The position numbers and the translations under genes are program-made. From NCBI GenBank assembly GCA_027186245.1, contig CP114483.1:2552001-2616000 (forward strand): a stretch of DNA of 64,000 nucleotides. Reading direction: 5' to 3'. Each line of letters begins with the position of its first letter. Position 1 is the first letter of the stretch. A model generated the notes under the pieces. It ran no database searches, was not told the DNA's origin, and saw only the letters and a list, made by a program, of their open reading frames with translations. The DNA comes from Coriaria nepalensis (lineage: Eukaryota; Streptophyta; Magnoliopsida; Cucurbitales; Coriariaceae). Of this stretch, positions 38,442-50,229 are shown in pieces.

Positions 38442-41400
38442 TTAATGCCTAAAGTGCCGAATATTGGTGAAGACAAGTGAAACACCATATTTGTTGCAAC
38501 AATCGACTGCATCGCCATCTCTAATACTGCCACCCGGTTCAGCAATGACACCGATCCCACTCTCGCATGCTTCTTCCACTGCATCTTTCCAAGCTGCCAA
38601 ACAGAAAAAATATGCTTCACCATCTTGTAGTATCAAACTAGGTGCATTAAACTTCTTTACCAAAATGAAAGTTTGAAACTTCATTTAGCTTTTCAATTTT
38701 TTTCAAACACTAAATTAAAAGTCTTACCAAATGGGAAGAAAGCATCACTAGCCAAAGCTGCTCCTTTGACCTCTTCCCCTGCTTTCCTCAAAGCAATCCT
38801 CAAACTTTCTAGACGATTTGGTTGCCCACTTCCCATTCCCAACATGCAGTTATTCTGTCCATAAAGTAAACATTAGAGTTTCTCCTAGGAGTAGTTAAAC
38901 TGGTTGTAGTAGTATTTCATGAAATAAAAACAGGACCAACCTTAGCAATCACTATGGCATTGCTCTTAACATGCTTGACACACAGCCATGCAAACTTGGC
39001 ATCACTTAGCTCACTTTCTTGTGGGGATTTTCCCGAGACAACCTTAAAGTCAATATCCTCAGGTTCCAAGTCATCAGAATCCTGAGCTAACCACCCACCA
39101 CCAACCTGTCTAAGTGAAAGCTTTCCTTTTGCATTTTTATTCGCTTCAAGAATTCTTAAGGTCTTTGATTTTCCTTTTAGGATCTCAAGCCCCTTCTTCG
39201 TATACTTGGGTGCAACTACAATCTCGTAAAACATTCGGGTTTCACCATCTGTTGGGCTTCTATATTCTCGGATTTCCTTAGCAAGATCCTAGATAGAGGA
39301 AAGCATGTACTCAGATGAACATCAACCTTGAGCCATTGACTACATAAGAGCTATAGAAAAAATTACCTCATCCACTTCTATGTTGAAGGCTACAATACCA
39401 CCAAATGCACTCACCGGATCAGCTTTCACAGCTAGTCTATATGCTTCCAGGATATCATCCCGTGAAGCTACACCACAAGGATTTGTATGCTTTACAACTA
39501 CACATGTGGGTTTGTTAAATTCCGATACACAATTCCAAGCTGCATCAGCATCTAAGTAGTTATTGTACGACATTTCCTGTACCAGTAAAGATAGATATTC
39601 CATGAGAAAACCCTGGAGCGTTCACATTTTATTTCTTCAGCTTAAATTTATGGGAATGCTTTAAAAATATGCATAAGCAAAGAGGATGTAGGAAGTTGAT
39701 GGATAAAGAAAACCATCTATTTCTCACCTTCCCGTGGTGTTGAACAGCTGTTGCAATACCACCAGCATTAACCTCAGAAAGACTCTTGTCGACATAAAAG
39801 GCAGCCTTTTGATGAGGATTTTCACCATACCGAAGAGAACTTTTTAGTGAGAGTGGCACAGTAAGGCTGGGAGGGAATTTACCTTCCAACCAACACAAAA
39901 GCAAGTCATTCTCTAGCGCATTTTCAAAACTCTTTTCATTTCAAACATTAAATAAAGTGATTGAAGAGAAATAAAAAGTCAACAATAAAAAATTATTGAC
40001 TCTATTTAAATAGCATACAGTCAAGCAAAGAAAAAAATTGAGGAACTACCTCCATTTGTCTGCTCCCAAAGCCATTCTGAGATGGCAGAATCATAAGATG
40101 CAACATGTTGAAAAGCCTTCCAAGCAAGTTGTCTACGAAATTGTTGATCATCCTGGTTTCCTTTCAGAAACTCTAGAAGTGTGGGATAGTCTTGTGAATC
40201 AACCACCACCAAAACATCCTTGTGGTTCTGTTTCAGATATATTTTTCAGCCGAAATACAATATAAGCTATAACATTTATTAAAAAAGGAACTGCTAAATC
40301 TAGGTGGACTAGATTGAAACAGTATTATTTACCAACATCAATGAATTATTATGACGTAAGAGATTATGCATGAGAAAATTAAAATAACTTGCCAATACTA
40401 GTAAGAGTTCAGTACAAAAACTTTACTTGGCAAAGTGAAAGATATACTGGTGACTACCTTTGCAGCTGCTCTGATCATTGCAGGACCACCAATATCAATG
40501 TTCTCAATGCCATCTTCAAACTCGATCTCTCCAGATGAAGTAACTTTCTGATAGAAAGGGTACAAATTGACCACCACAATATCAAATGTACCTACACATG
40601 AACCAGAAGACCTACATGCATGGGAATTTATACAAAAGTGCATACAAGACCATGCTATTCAGTAAAAAAGTAATTCGACAACAACTTCATAAATTGATCC
40701 AGAAACTAACGGAAAAAAATTCACAAATGCTCACCAATTCCATGTTGATTGAGGTCTTTCATGTGATGTTCGAGGTCTCTTCTACCAAGAATACCCCCAT
40801 GTATGTTCGGATGAAGAGTTTTTACACGACCATCAAGCTGCATTAAAAAAGTTAGTTGTTATAAAAAGAGGAAAGAAGATGAGATGAGCGGATATCAGAG
40901 AAAGACGAAGCAACATACCATTTCAGGAAAAGAGGTAAGCTCCTCCACTTTAGTAACTGATACTCCAGAGTTTGCTAAAGCAGATGCAGTCCCTCCAGTT
41001 GAAACAATTGTATAACTGAAATTTCCGGGAGGAGACCATCATGAAAGAAAGTTTAGATTTGCAGACTACAAACCAAAGAACAATTGAAAAAGAGAGCTTT
41101 CAAGAAAACAAAATTCAAGGATAGATAATTTTCAAGAAAAATATCAAAATATTTGGTTTTCAAACTAAACAAATTGAGTCTAAGAGGATTCACCCTAATT
41201 CTTGCAACCCATTTCCTAGAAAAGCAAGATCCTTCTTGTCCGACAATGATATCAGCGCTTGCTTCTTTCCTGAAAAGGAACCATTATCACATACATAAAA
41301 GCAGTTGAATGTTGCTCTTAAGAACTACACAAAACAGAAAAAGAACAGTCTTTTTTTAACACCGTACCAGAAGCAGAGTTTGGAGCAGAAAGGGTTTCGG

Positions 41401-41745
41401 CCTCAGCCCGATCCATTGCTTTGATTGAGCAGGAGCTCGCATGCATTAAGAGAGAATCCGAGTAAACTCGACCAGACAGTATTGGACACTGTAGAATCAC
41501 AGAATAAAAGACAAAAGTGAGGGACAAAAAGATAATACTCACAGAAACTCCATAATAATTAAAAAAATTGTAAAAAAAAAAAAAAAAAAAAAGCTGCTGA
41601 AACTAAGGAGAAATAATAAATTCATTACCGAGTGAAAGAGATTCGGAGTAGCTTTCTGAAGAAAGAAGCGAGGGGCAGTGGCGGCTGCTCCTGATGCGGC
41701 GGCGGAGGCGCCTGCGGTTGCCGAAGTAGCAGGTAGGCCGAACAT
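38442..41745 (-). CDS. PURH: bifunctional purine biosynthesis protein PurH (AICAR transformylase / IMP cyclohydrolase)
   Basis: About a dozen exons run from ATG at 41745 to TAA at 38442; first exon 41629-41745, second 41368-41488, last within 38442-38600. The enzyme formylates AICAR and closes the ring to IMP, the last two steps of purine synthesis, in plastids in plants. The N-terminus ([20 protein letters not shown]...) has transit-peptide composition. The IMP cyclohydrolase half shows [23 protein letters not shown] and [18 protein letters not shown]. The transformylase half shows [15 protein letters not shown], the catalytic [41 protein letters not shown] and FFPF. It ends FTNIRHFRH, the usual C-terminus. 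Every family block appears once, in order, each flanked by splice sites, so the gene looks intact. Confidence 0.93.
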
Positions 41746-42109
41746 GTTCTTCCTCTGTCGCTTTTTCTGAAGATTACTTCGTTTATATGAAGAGGAAGTG
41801 GAATTCCAATAGGGAAGTTTAGGTAATTGACGTGTCAAAATTCTTTCTGTTAAATAACTTCATTTTGACTTTGTACGTTAAATGACTTTTATTATTATTA
41901 TTATTGATTTTTATATTTAATAAATAAAATATAAAATTATTAATCTCCTTACTTTCTTTACTATTTTTTTTTTTTTAAGGAAAAACATATTAGATTAAAA
42001 GAAAAAATAGAAAATAACTTCATTAAAAGATATGTACTTTAATTATTTTTAGTATTTAAATTTAAGTTTAAATATATCTATTGTTTTAGACCGTAATTAT
42101 GATTTTTCT

Positions 42110-42370
42110 TCTTCCTTTTCTAGGTTTAGGTTTAGGTTTAGGGTTTTTGTCTAAAAGTTAATTATGAGTTTACGGTTTCAATTCTAAGTTTAAAATTTAA
42201 AATTTATGTTTAAGATTCTAAATTTATATTTATAATTTTATATTTAGGTTTATAGTCTAAATTTAAAATTTAAGATTTATATTTAAGATTTAAGTATAAA
42301 GTTTAAAATCTAAGTTTAAGGTTTAAGGGTTTGTATTTAGTGTTAAAATTTAATATTTGAAAATTAAGTT
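42110..42370 (+). repeat. short degenerate TTTAGG / AAGTTTAA repeats, left flank
   Basis: Begins with telomere-like TTTAGGTTTAGGTTTAGGG at about 42122-42142 and passes into loosely repeated words such as AAGTTTAAAATTTAAG. A similar array in the same orientation lies at 43520-43710. Confidence 0.7.
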
Positions 42371-42439
42371 TAAGAATATAAAAACATACTTAGTGTCTTG
42401 TGATTTCGGTCTGAATTGGTTAGGCCGAAGTCATGGTTT

Positions 42440-43355
42440 TTTTTTTTTTTTTTCCAATTTGAAATAATTTTGTCAATTTCAAGAATTTGTATCTTAGTTT
42501 TTATAACTATGATTAAGATGTTCTTAAACTCTATACAAAATTCTAAGAATAAGTTTTATAATATATATTTTTTGTAATTTTATAATACTCAGAACCGGTT
42601 TGAAATATATAGACAAAAATTTTAGACTGGAACTCAACATTTCAAATAAAAACTAACGAATATTCGTCGATTTCAATAATTTTATCATGATTATATAACT
42701 CAAGTTAAGGTATTCGTATACTATACGAAAAGCTCTAAGAGTCTAGTTTTATGATATATATATATATATATATATTAAAATAATTTTTATAATATTTAGA
42801 ACCAGCTAGAAATACATAGACAAAGATTTCAGACTGTAACTCAAAATTTTAGACTAAAATTTAAGATTATTCAGTCAACTTCAAGAATTTTTATCTCGAG
42901 TTATATAACTCTGATTGAGGTGTTCCTAAACACTATGAAAAGAGTTGAAAATCTAGTTTTATGATTTTTTAAAAAATGAATAAATTTATACTATTTGGAA
43001 CCAGTCCAAAATATTATATATTACAAATATTTCGGACTGTAACTCACCATTTCAAACCAAAACTCAAGATTATTTAGCCAATTTTAAGAATTTTTATCTC
43101 GAGTTATATAATTCTTATTGAGATGTTCATATACTTTATGAAAAGCTCTAATAGTCTAATGGTGTGATTTATAATTTTAAGATATTTGGAACTAGTTCTA
43201 AATACATGAAGAAAGATTTCAGACTAAAACTCGACATTTCGGGAAAAAATTCAAGATTACTCAATCAACCTCAAAATTTTTTTCGCGGATTATATAATTA
43301 TGATTGGGGTGTTTCTTAACTCAATGGAAAATTCTAAAAATATAGTTTTATGATA

Positions 43356-43393
<38 letters not shown>

Positions 43394-43445
43394 TTTTATA
43401 ACATTTGGAACCATGCTGAAATATATGGACAAAAATTTTACATTG
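42440..43445 (+). repeat. tandem repeat, about five diverged units of ~200 bp
   Basis: Units start near 42455, 42665, 42870, 43070 and 43258. Each carries, in order: a TCAA.TTCAAGAATTTTTATC-like start, a TTATATAACT.TGATTGAGGTGTT-like block, an ACTATGAAAAG.TCTA block, TAGTTTTATGATATATA, a TTTGGAACCAG block, and ACAAAGATTTCAGACTG.AACTCA. Copies differ by many substitutions. Non-coding, very AT-rich, satellite-like. Confidence 0.75.
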
Positions 43446-43519
43446 GAACTCAATATTTGGGACAAGATTTATGCCTTACCAAAACAGACCGAGATCATCA
43501 TTATTTTTATTTTTTATTT

Positions 43520-43710
43520 TTTAGGGTTTATGTTTAATATTTAATTATAAATTTAAAGTTTTAATTATAAGTTTAAAATTTTAAGTATAAGTTTGAAGTT
43601 TTAATTCTAAATTTAAGATTTTAAATTTAGGTTTAAAATTTTAAAGTTTGCATTTAGTATTTAAGTTTAAGGTTTGAATTCTAAATTTAAAGTTTTAAGT
43701 TTAAAAGACA
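43520..43710 (+). repeat. short degenerate repeats, right flank
   Basis: Loose repeats of words such as AATTATAAGTTTAAA and AAATTTAAGATTTTAA, the counterpart of the array at 42110-42370. Confidence 0.6.
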
Positions 43711-44363
43711 AAAATATATTTACCATTCCAAACCGAAATCATGACCAAGTTAGACTGAAATCTTAATCTTTTTTTTTTCTATCGGCATTTTTCATTATTC
43801 TCTATATTAATGATTATGCGAAAGGAAATCTCTCTTCATTCTTCATTTTTCGTTATTCTCTAGATTGATGTTTTCTATCGAGAAGATGTTGAAGCCATCA
43901 AGATAGAGAAAAAGGAGGGGAAGAAAAAGATGAAGTGAGGCAAACCTGAAGAAGTCAGCGAGCAGAAAAAGATATTGAACAATTAAGTCTTTTAATATTT
44001 TTATTTTATTTTTCTTCTTTTTAGTTTTTTAATTTTAAAGTAATGTAAAAAAATATATAAAAAGGGAGTCATTTAATAAAACAAGTATTAAAAGAAATGC
44101 ATTTTTATCAAATTATATTATTCGAATATAAAAATTAAAAATTAAAAATTAAAAATTAAATTAGAGACCAAAGAAATAATATAATTAAAAAAAAAAAAAA
44201 AAAAAACACCCCAAAGGTTTCTCGGTCTACTTTTTATACCCCAACCCAAGAATAAAGACTACACAAATCTAGAAACATTACTTTCTTCTTCGTTGGCTCG
44301 CCCTCACCCACCTCCCTCTCTCTTTCTCTTATCTTCTCCTCTCCATCTCTGTGAAATTTCTCC

Positions 44364-46858
44364 ATGGCTACTCTCCTCAGAGCTCCATTTTTCCAGGCAG
44401 CTCCAGTTTCGTACCTTTCTGGACCATCCTCCTCTTCCAAATCCGCTCCGAAACCTTTTTACTTGACCTTCAAGCACAGGTGTACTAACGATTATACTCG
44501 CAGCTCTATTCGTTCTCTTATTGTATCATCCACGGCTCATTCTGTACGGTTTCTGAAGTTGGCCACCTTTGCTTCGTCAGGAGAAACGGAAGTTACTGAA
44601 ACAGAGGAGGTTCAGGAGCCTGAGGTTCAGGAGCCTGAGGTTCAGGTATTCTTTTATGGATTTGAGGATTCTATCTTTTTCGTACTTTCTTTGGCTGGGA
44701 AAGAAAGTAATAGTTCCTTTCTTGTATGTTGTAAATATGATTACTTTATGTTTGGTTAGTGGGAAAATGTTTCGGCCTTTGTGGACGTTTGGGATTAAAA
44801 TGCTCCATATTCTTTTTGTCTATATCTCTTGTTTGAGTTTATGAATTAATTTTATTTGGTTGAAGTTGAAAGGATTTAATTAGGTAATAAATTTATGTGA
44901 TTTCATTTCTTGTTCATTGCTTCAGTACTTTTCTTGTTCATTGCTTCAGTACTGGACAATCTGTTTGAGCTAAATGAGTATGAAACTTGAACAGTTGCTT
45001 CCTATGGTCATTACATAATAATTTTTTCCTCGTGGAAGACTAGTTCTTCTCAAGTAATAAATTTAAGATGATGTTGATCTTAAACCTAATTGATGCTCAC
45101 CGTTCTGTTTGTGCTTACAAGTGACTTAGTAAAGGCCTATACTGCTGTGGTAGCAAGCTCTCGTAATTTTATCGGTATGTTCAGAAAGCTGAACCAAGTA
45201 CCTATGGACCACATGGGAGATGTGCCCTTAGGAGGTAGTTAGTGCTTGGAGTGATCTGGCCAGTTCTTGTTGGGTTCTATATATTTTATGGACTTTCCAT
45301 CTGTTGTGTTTTTGAATTTATCTGGCCATTAGGAGATATATTACAAGTTATGGAGATATATTCTCCTCGATGAGAACATTCTCAAGCAATTTGTAATTCC
45401 AATCCTTCCCAAATATAGCTTAGTATTTTATGTATTTACAAGCAATGTAACTTGACTTGATATGCTTAGATTGCAGTCTTCATTTTACTAAAAGTCATTA
45501 ATGTGGATTCCGTTTCTCTTTCAATTGTAAAATTTTTATTGCATATCTTCCCTTTTCTAATAGATTTATGCAACAGCAATCTTTTGCTGATAATTTTGCT
45601 GAAGATGGTGCAAATGATGCCATGAATGATGACACAAATGAGGATAAAGTTGTCGATACAGATGAAGTGCCTTCTTCTTTCGTCATTTCTTCCCTCCAAC
45701 TGTACAAAGAAGCTTTAGCCAATAATGATGAATCCAAAATAGCCGAGATAGAATCTTTCTTAAGGTCCATAGAAGATGAGAGGATTCTTCTTGAAGAGAA
45801 AACTGCTTCCTTGACTGAAGAACTGTCAACAGAGAAGGCTCGTATTTTGAGAATTAGTGCTGACTTTGATAATTTCCGGAAGAGGACAGATAGGGAGCGC
45901 CTTTCACTGGTAACAAATGCGCAAGGGGAACTTGTGGAGAGCTTATTACCTGTGCTGGATAACTTTGAGAGAGCTAAAGCCCAGATCAAGATAGAGACGG
46001 AGGGAGAAGAAAATATCAATCAAAGTTACCAGAACATATATAAGCAGTTCGTAGAAATTCTCAATTCATTGGGTGTTGTACCTGTTGACACAGTTGGGAA
46101 ACCCTTCAATCCCTTGGTGAGTTATTCGACACTTATTGACTCTGAATTGGGCTAATTAATTTTAAACTTAGATATATCAGATAAGACAATTGAACCGCAC
46201 CCATTTGGCAAAGAATACTCAACAGTTGGTATTAGCTGTAGATAACCAGTCTTTAGAGACTTTAGTTTTATGCTGTGTGAATTGTGAACTGCTTCTATGT
46301 TTACAAATGTAAGATTATCTGTCCTATTTGAAGAAATGGCTTGCTGCAGGTAAGCTACCTTGTTGGCTCGAAATTCAGTAGAATGTTTGATGAACCTTTT
46401 CGAATAATTGATGGAGCTTATTCAGGTTTTGTGAAGACTTGGATACGCTTCTAACTGACCCAAGTCTTCATTGATTCGAGCCAACTTGGTGAGTTTACAA
46501 GGAAAATAGGTGCCCTCCAGAAATTTACCGCAGCAAGAACTATCATTATATTGATGGAATTATAGCAAGAATGAAATAGATTTCTGATTACAATCTGATT
46601 ATCTTTAGAGGCACGTAAAATTTACTGTTTCTACAGCTGCATGAAGCAATAATGCGAGAGGAATCTGCAGAATTTGAGGAGGGTACTATACTTGAGGAGT
46701 TCCGAAAAGGGTTCAGTCTTGGCGATAGACTCTTGCGTCCATCAATGGTGAAAGTATCAGCTGGTCCGGGCCCCACAAAGTCCGAAGAATCAGGATCTCC
46801 AGCAGTAGAGGATATAAGTGAAGCTGCCGAGAAAAGACCTGAATCAGAGTCATCCTAA
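44364..46858 (+). CDS. GRPE: chloroplast GrpE nucleotide-exchange factor
   Basis: Three exons, 44364-44645, 45577-46116 and 46637-46858, give 347 residues. GrpE releases ADP from Hsp70; the plastid form serves stromal Hsp70. The first ~65 residues are a transit peptide (MATLLRAPFFQAAPVSYLSG). An EVQEPEVQEPEVQ repeat closes exon 1. Exon 2 has the long helix (KARILRISADFDNFRKRTDR) and LVESLLPVLDNFERAKAQI. Exon 3 has the C-terminal beta domain, LHEAIMREESAEFEEGTIL and GFSLGDRLLRPSMVKVSAGP, the GrpE signature. Exon 2 was started at 45577 (CAACAG/CAATCT) because the nearer AG at 45563 is out of frame. It appears to be the EMB1241/CGE type and not the mitochondrial Mge1 type, judged from the N-terminus. 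Confidence 0.92.
46362..46495. repeat. inverted repeat in GrpE intron 2
   Basis: ACCTTGTTGGCTCGAA near 46362 pairs with TTCGAGCCAACTTGGT near 46477 (16 bp, two mismatches). An inner perfect stem AAGACTTGG/CCAAGTCTT lies at about 46434-46470. The RNA could fold into a branched hairpin; function is unknown. Confidence 0.55.
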
Positions 46859-47630
46859 AGAATCAAATACTGAACCGGATACAATTTTGCCTGAAATACC
46901 AAGTTTAATGCTAGTGTTCAATTAGTACAAGACTGGGAGGTAGGGGATTCCTGCTTGTTGGCATACTGTTATTTTGTTTTGAGGGAATACACTTCGTTGG
47001 GAAAAAAACTGTAATTCTTTCTGTGTTGATGATTTTGTTTAATAGATTTGTGTGCTTTTGAAATCGATACATGATTTTCTCGGGAAACTGATTATGATCA
47101 ATGAGAAGGGTAAATCCTGTGTTATGTCTGGACTCTAAATTTTCTTGCCCATCCTTGTGCTTCTCTTTCAGAATTCCTGTTTGATACTCATTTAACCCAA
47201 AAATTGTAAAGTTTTTCAAATCTCTTGATAAAATACACGTCGGAAGAAATCCTCTTTTACAAGACGGCGGTGATCGGAGAATGGAGACACCCTGGTGGGC
47301 CAATAAGGACTGTACTGGGCCACTGGCCGTGGTTAACTGGAGTCCAATCCGACCAGACCGACATGGTAACGAAGTCGGTAGTCTTTCTTTTCTGTTGCCC
47401 CTAAATCAGCTTTTAACACTAAAAAAGACTAGACTAGTCTCATTCTGTCTGACAAATCTATCTTCTGGCATAGAAACAATCAAAGATGTAGTTAGGAAGA
47501 CCGTTATATCGGATATCTGAGCTTCTTTATCCATTCAATGTGAATTATGGTTCAAACTATAAATTAACTACTAATGTGTACTCTTTTAAATTTTATCCGA
47601 GTATGGATGAAGTAGCCGTCATATTACAAC
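46859..47630. other. intergenic, GrpE 3' flank to retrotransposon
   Basis: 3' flank of GrpE followed by ordinary sequence up to the copia element. No gene was recognised; the frame at 47281-47520 has no family features. Confidence 0.6.
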
Positions 47631-47631
47631 A

Positions 47632-47827
47632 TACACCAAATCTCTTCCCGATTTTCGTCCTTAACTTACAATATTGTTAGCATATTTTATCCCACAAAAT
47701 CTGCTGTAAATAACTCCCTTAATATTCTTTGCATGCCTGCTAGAGTTGTACACGTTGTATAGTTATTTATATGACAAAAGCCAAATACAAAATGAGGAAA
47801 ATACTTTACAGCAGCTTTATCCGGTTT
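47632..47827 (+). repeat. 5' LTR of the copia element (approximate)
   Basis: The part from about 47632 (CACCAAATCTCTT) to about 47772 matches 52076-52215. TGTTAGCATATTTTAT at 47675 is the most obvious shared start. The last ~55 bases have no partner in the 3' LTR, so one copy is rearranged. Confidence 0.6.
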
Positions 47828-47828
47828 A

Positions 47829-47843
47829 TGGTATCAAGAGCCA
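47829..47843 (+). other. primer-binding site of the copia element
   Basis: TGGTATCAAGAGCC differs by one inserted A from TGGTATCAGAGCC, complementary to the initiator tRNA-Met 3' end used by plant copia elements. Confidence 0.7.
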
Positions 47844-48570
47844 CCCTCTCACGAGACCTTTTTTTTGACCTCCCACCCGTCACGATGACTGCTCCCGCTA
47901 CCTCTAACCCTGCCCTACCTTCCACCGCATCTGCTGCGACCACTACCTCGATCACTTCCAGCCCACCGGTCGGACCAACCGGCCTGCCACTCATTGCAAT
48001 CAATACACACCAGCAGCTACCTCTTCAACTGACGTCGAGTAATTTTCCTTCATGGCACGCTTAGGTGGAATCCCTCTCCATCGAGTGTGATCTTCTCAGG
48101 TACCTTGACGGTTCTGTCACACGACCTCCTCCTTCCTCGGCCGAGTTCAACCATTGGTTTCGCCAATATAAGCTTCTCCTCTTGACTTTATTCGGTTTCG
48201 TTTCAGCCACCGCCGACTGCTGCTGTTGCCTAGTCCACCCTCTTCTGGCTTTACGCCACCCGCTCTCGCACCGGTGTCATGCAGCTCAAGAATGATCTGT
48301 CCTTGGCCACCCTTGGGAATCAATCAGTCTCGATTTTCCTTCAATCTATCAAGGCAAAAACCGATGAACTCGTCATTATCGATCAACCCCTCTCTGATGA
48401 TGACATCACCCTCTATGTGCTCAACGGTCTCAGGGTTACCTATCGTGTAATCGCTGCTCCTGTACGGACAAGAGAGACCCCACTTCGCTTCGAGGAACTC
48501 CAAGACATGCTCGCCTACGGGTCCACGTGATGCAACGACTTTTTTAGACTCCCCGCGCCTCTTATAGCCT
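47830..48570 (+). pseudogene. copia gag remnant
   Basis: Pro/Ala/Thr/Ser-rich start, then QLTSSNFPSWHA, an in-frame TAG at 48063, and the copia gag phrases LLRYLDGSVTRPPPSS and FNHWFRQYKLLL. A later piece in another frame (TDELVIIDQPLSDDDITLYV, then LNGL) continues the domain. The CCHC knuckle was not found. Confidence 0.65.
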
Positions 48571-48799
48571 CACTGCCGACCTCGCTAATATGTCCATCCA
48601 TTTTGAGTATGATGAAACCGATGAGGTTCAAATTGCTGAATTGGTTCCTCTTGTCTTCATTTTCCTTCATGAACGTTTCAATTCTCTAACGTACTTTGTG
48701 TTTCTAAGGCCCACAGAAACCTACTTTCGGTGCATAATTTCACAAAGTCCAATAATGTGTTTATTGAGTTTCATCCTAATTATAAATCACTACGAAGAA

Positions 48800-49610
48800 T
48801 CAAATAACGGGGCACCTCTAGTTCACGTCTTATGTGAAGACAATGTCTACAACCTTCGTCTGCAACCACTACCTCCGCCTACCTCTAGTCCTACGACATT
48901 ACTTGGTAAACGTATTCCTCTTACCGGATGTCACCGTCACCTTGGTCATCCTCTCTCCTCGTTCCTCTATTGTTAGTAAATTTTTGCTACCGGTTAGCAA
49001 GGGATCTTCCTCGGTTAGCAAGGGATCTTCCTTTATTTTGGATTTTTATATTGCTTGTGATTAAAATAAAAGTGTTTGGTATCACATCTTTAACAAGTTC
49101 GTATCCTTTACAATTTATTTATACGGATGTATGGGGTCATACTCGCACTCAATCTTTTGATGGTTATCAGTTTTATCTTCTCCGAGTGGAGCATTTTACC
49201 AAACATCTTGGGTTATCCACTTCACACAAAATCTCAAGTGGCCAACTTCTTTCCTCTATTCAAGGAATTGGTTGAAAAATAATTTTCCTAGAAAATACAA
49301 AATTTTTACAATGATAATAGAAGTGAATTTCAAGGGCTCAAAAACTACTTTCTTAAACATGGTATAAACTGGTATACTATTGCTCCTCACACGCCTCAAC
49401 AGAATGACACCTCCGAACGTCGACATCATCACCATTGGGCTCACTCTCCTACAACAAGCCCATCTCCCCTCCCCATTTTGGGCTCATGCATTTGAAATGG
49501 CAGAATATCTAATTAATAGGCTTCCCACGTCCATTTTGGCCTCCCAAAGCCCATATGAATGTCTCGTTAGAAAGAGGCTAAACTATCTTAAACTATAGGT
49601 CTTCGTGTGT
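48800..49610 (+). pseudogene. copia integrase remnant
   Basis: CHRHLGHPLSS is the HHCC-type pre-integrase zinc-binding part. The catalytic core follows in pieces: LQFIYTDVWGHTRTQSFDGY with the first Asp, then MAEYLINRLPTSILASQSPY. Several stops and frame changes separate the parts. Confidence 0.7.
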
Positions 49611-50229
49611 CTTTGTTTTCCGTGGTTAAAACCTTACAAAAGTCATAAACTCGAATCCAATTATTGGCCATACTTATTCATTGGATATCCGGCTTCTCAA
49701 AGTGCCTACAAATGATTGGATCTTGCTTCCAAAAGGATATTTCACTGTTGTCACGTGAAATTTTCTAAAGATGTTTTCTCATACAAACATCTGGATTTAT
49801 TGGGTTTGTGGCCTCTTTCCAACACTGGCCCATCTTCTCCTCCACGGGCAGTCTTCGGCCCCCTTCCAGACCCAAATGTTATTCCATAAACCCCTACATT
49901 TAGGCCTTTGCTCCATTCTTTACCAATGACCCATCACTCCTAAGTAGCCTCTTTTCACTTCGCCAGTCTACTAGTGAGGCTCACACACCCTCTCTCTCTT
50001 TGTCATGTGACCCGCGTACAACTACCTCTTACACTATTCCATAAGGTTCTTCTCATGCACCCTCTATCTCGCCAACTGCTTTGCTTGCGCCACCACTGCC
50101 TGAGTGCCTCCACCCCATTGACGACTCTCGGTCCATGAACACATTTTTCAAGAAAAAAATTTGTAATCTCGCCACCAAACATCTACTCTCACTTCGAGAT
50201 CAAACCTTCATGCCTGTCTTAAGCAATGA

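Larger units (their letters stand above)
41746..44363. other. intergenic, repeat-rich
   Basis: Upstream DNA of PurH (minus) and of GrpE (plus), filled largely by the tandem repeat and its flanking short repeats. No coding sequence was seen. Confidence 0.65.

Noticed and set aside
42110..43710. CRISPR-like array
   Set aside because: Units of ~200 bp are diverged along their whole length and not split into identical repeats and unique spacers; the DNA is plant nuclear.
45498..46019. 173-codon frame antisense to GrpE exon 2
   Set aside because: Shadow of a Ser/Leu-rich complement of the acidic GrpE coiled coil; no family features.
47281..47520. 79-codon frame between GrpE and the copia element
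   Set aside because: No domain, splice pattern or composition suggesting a gene.
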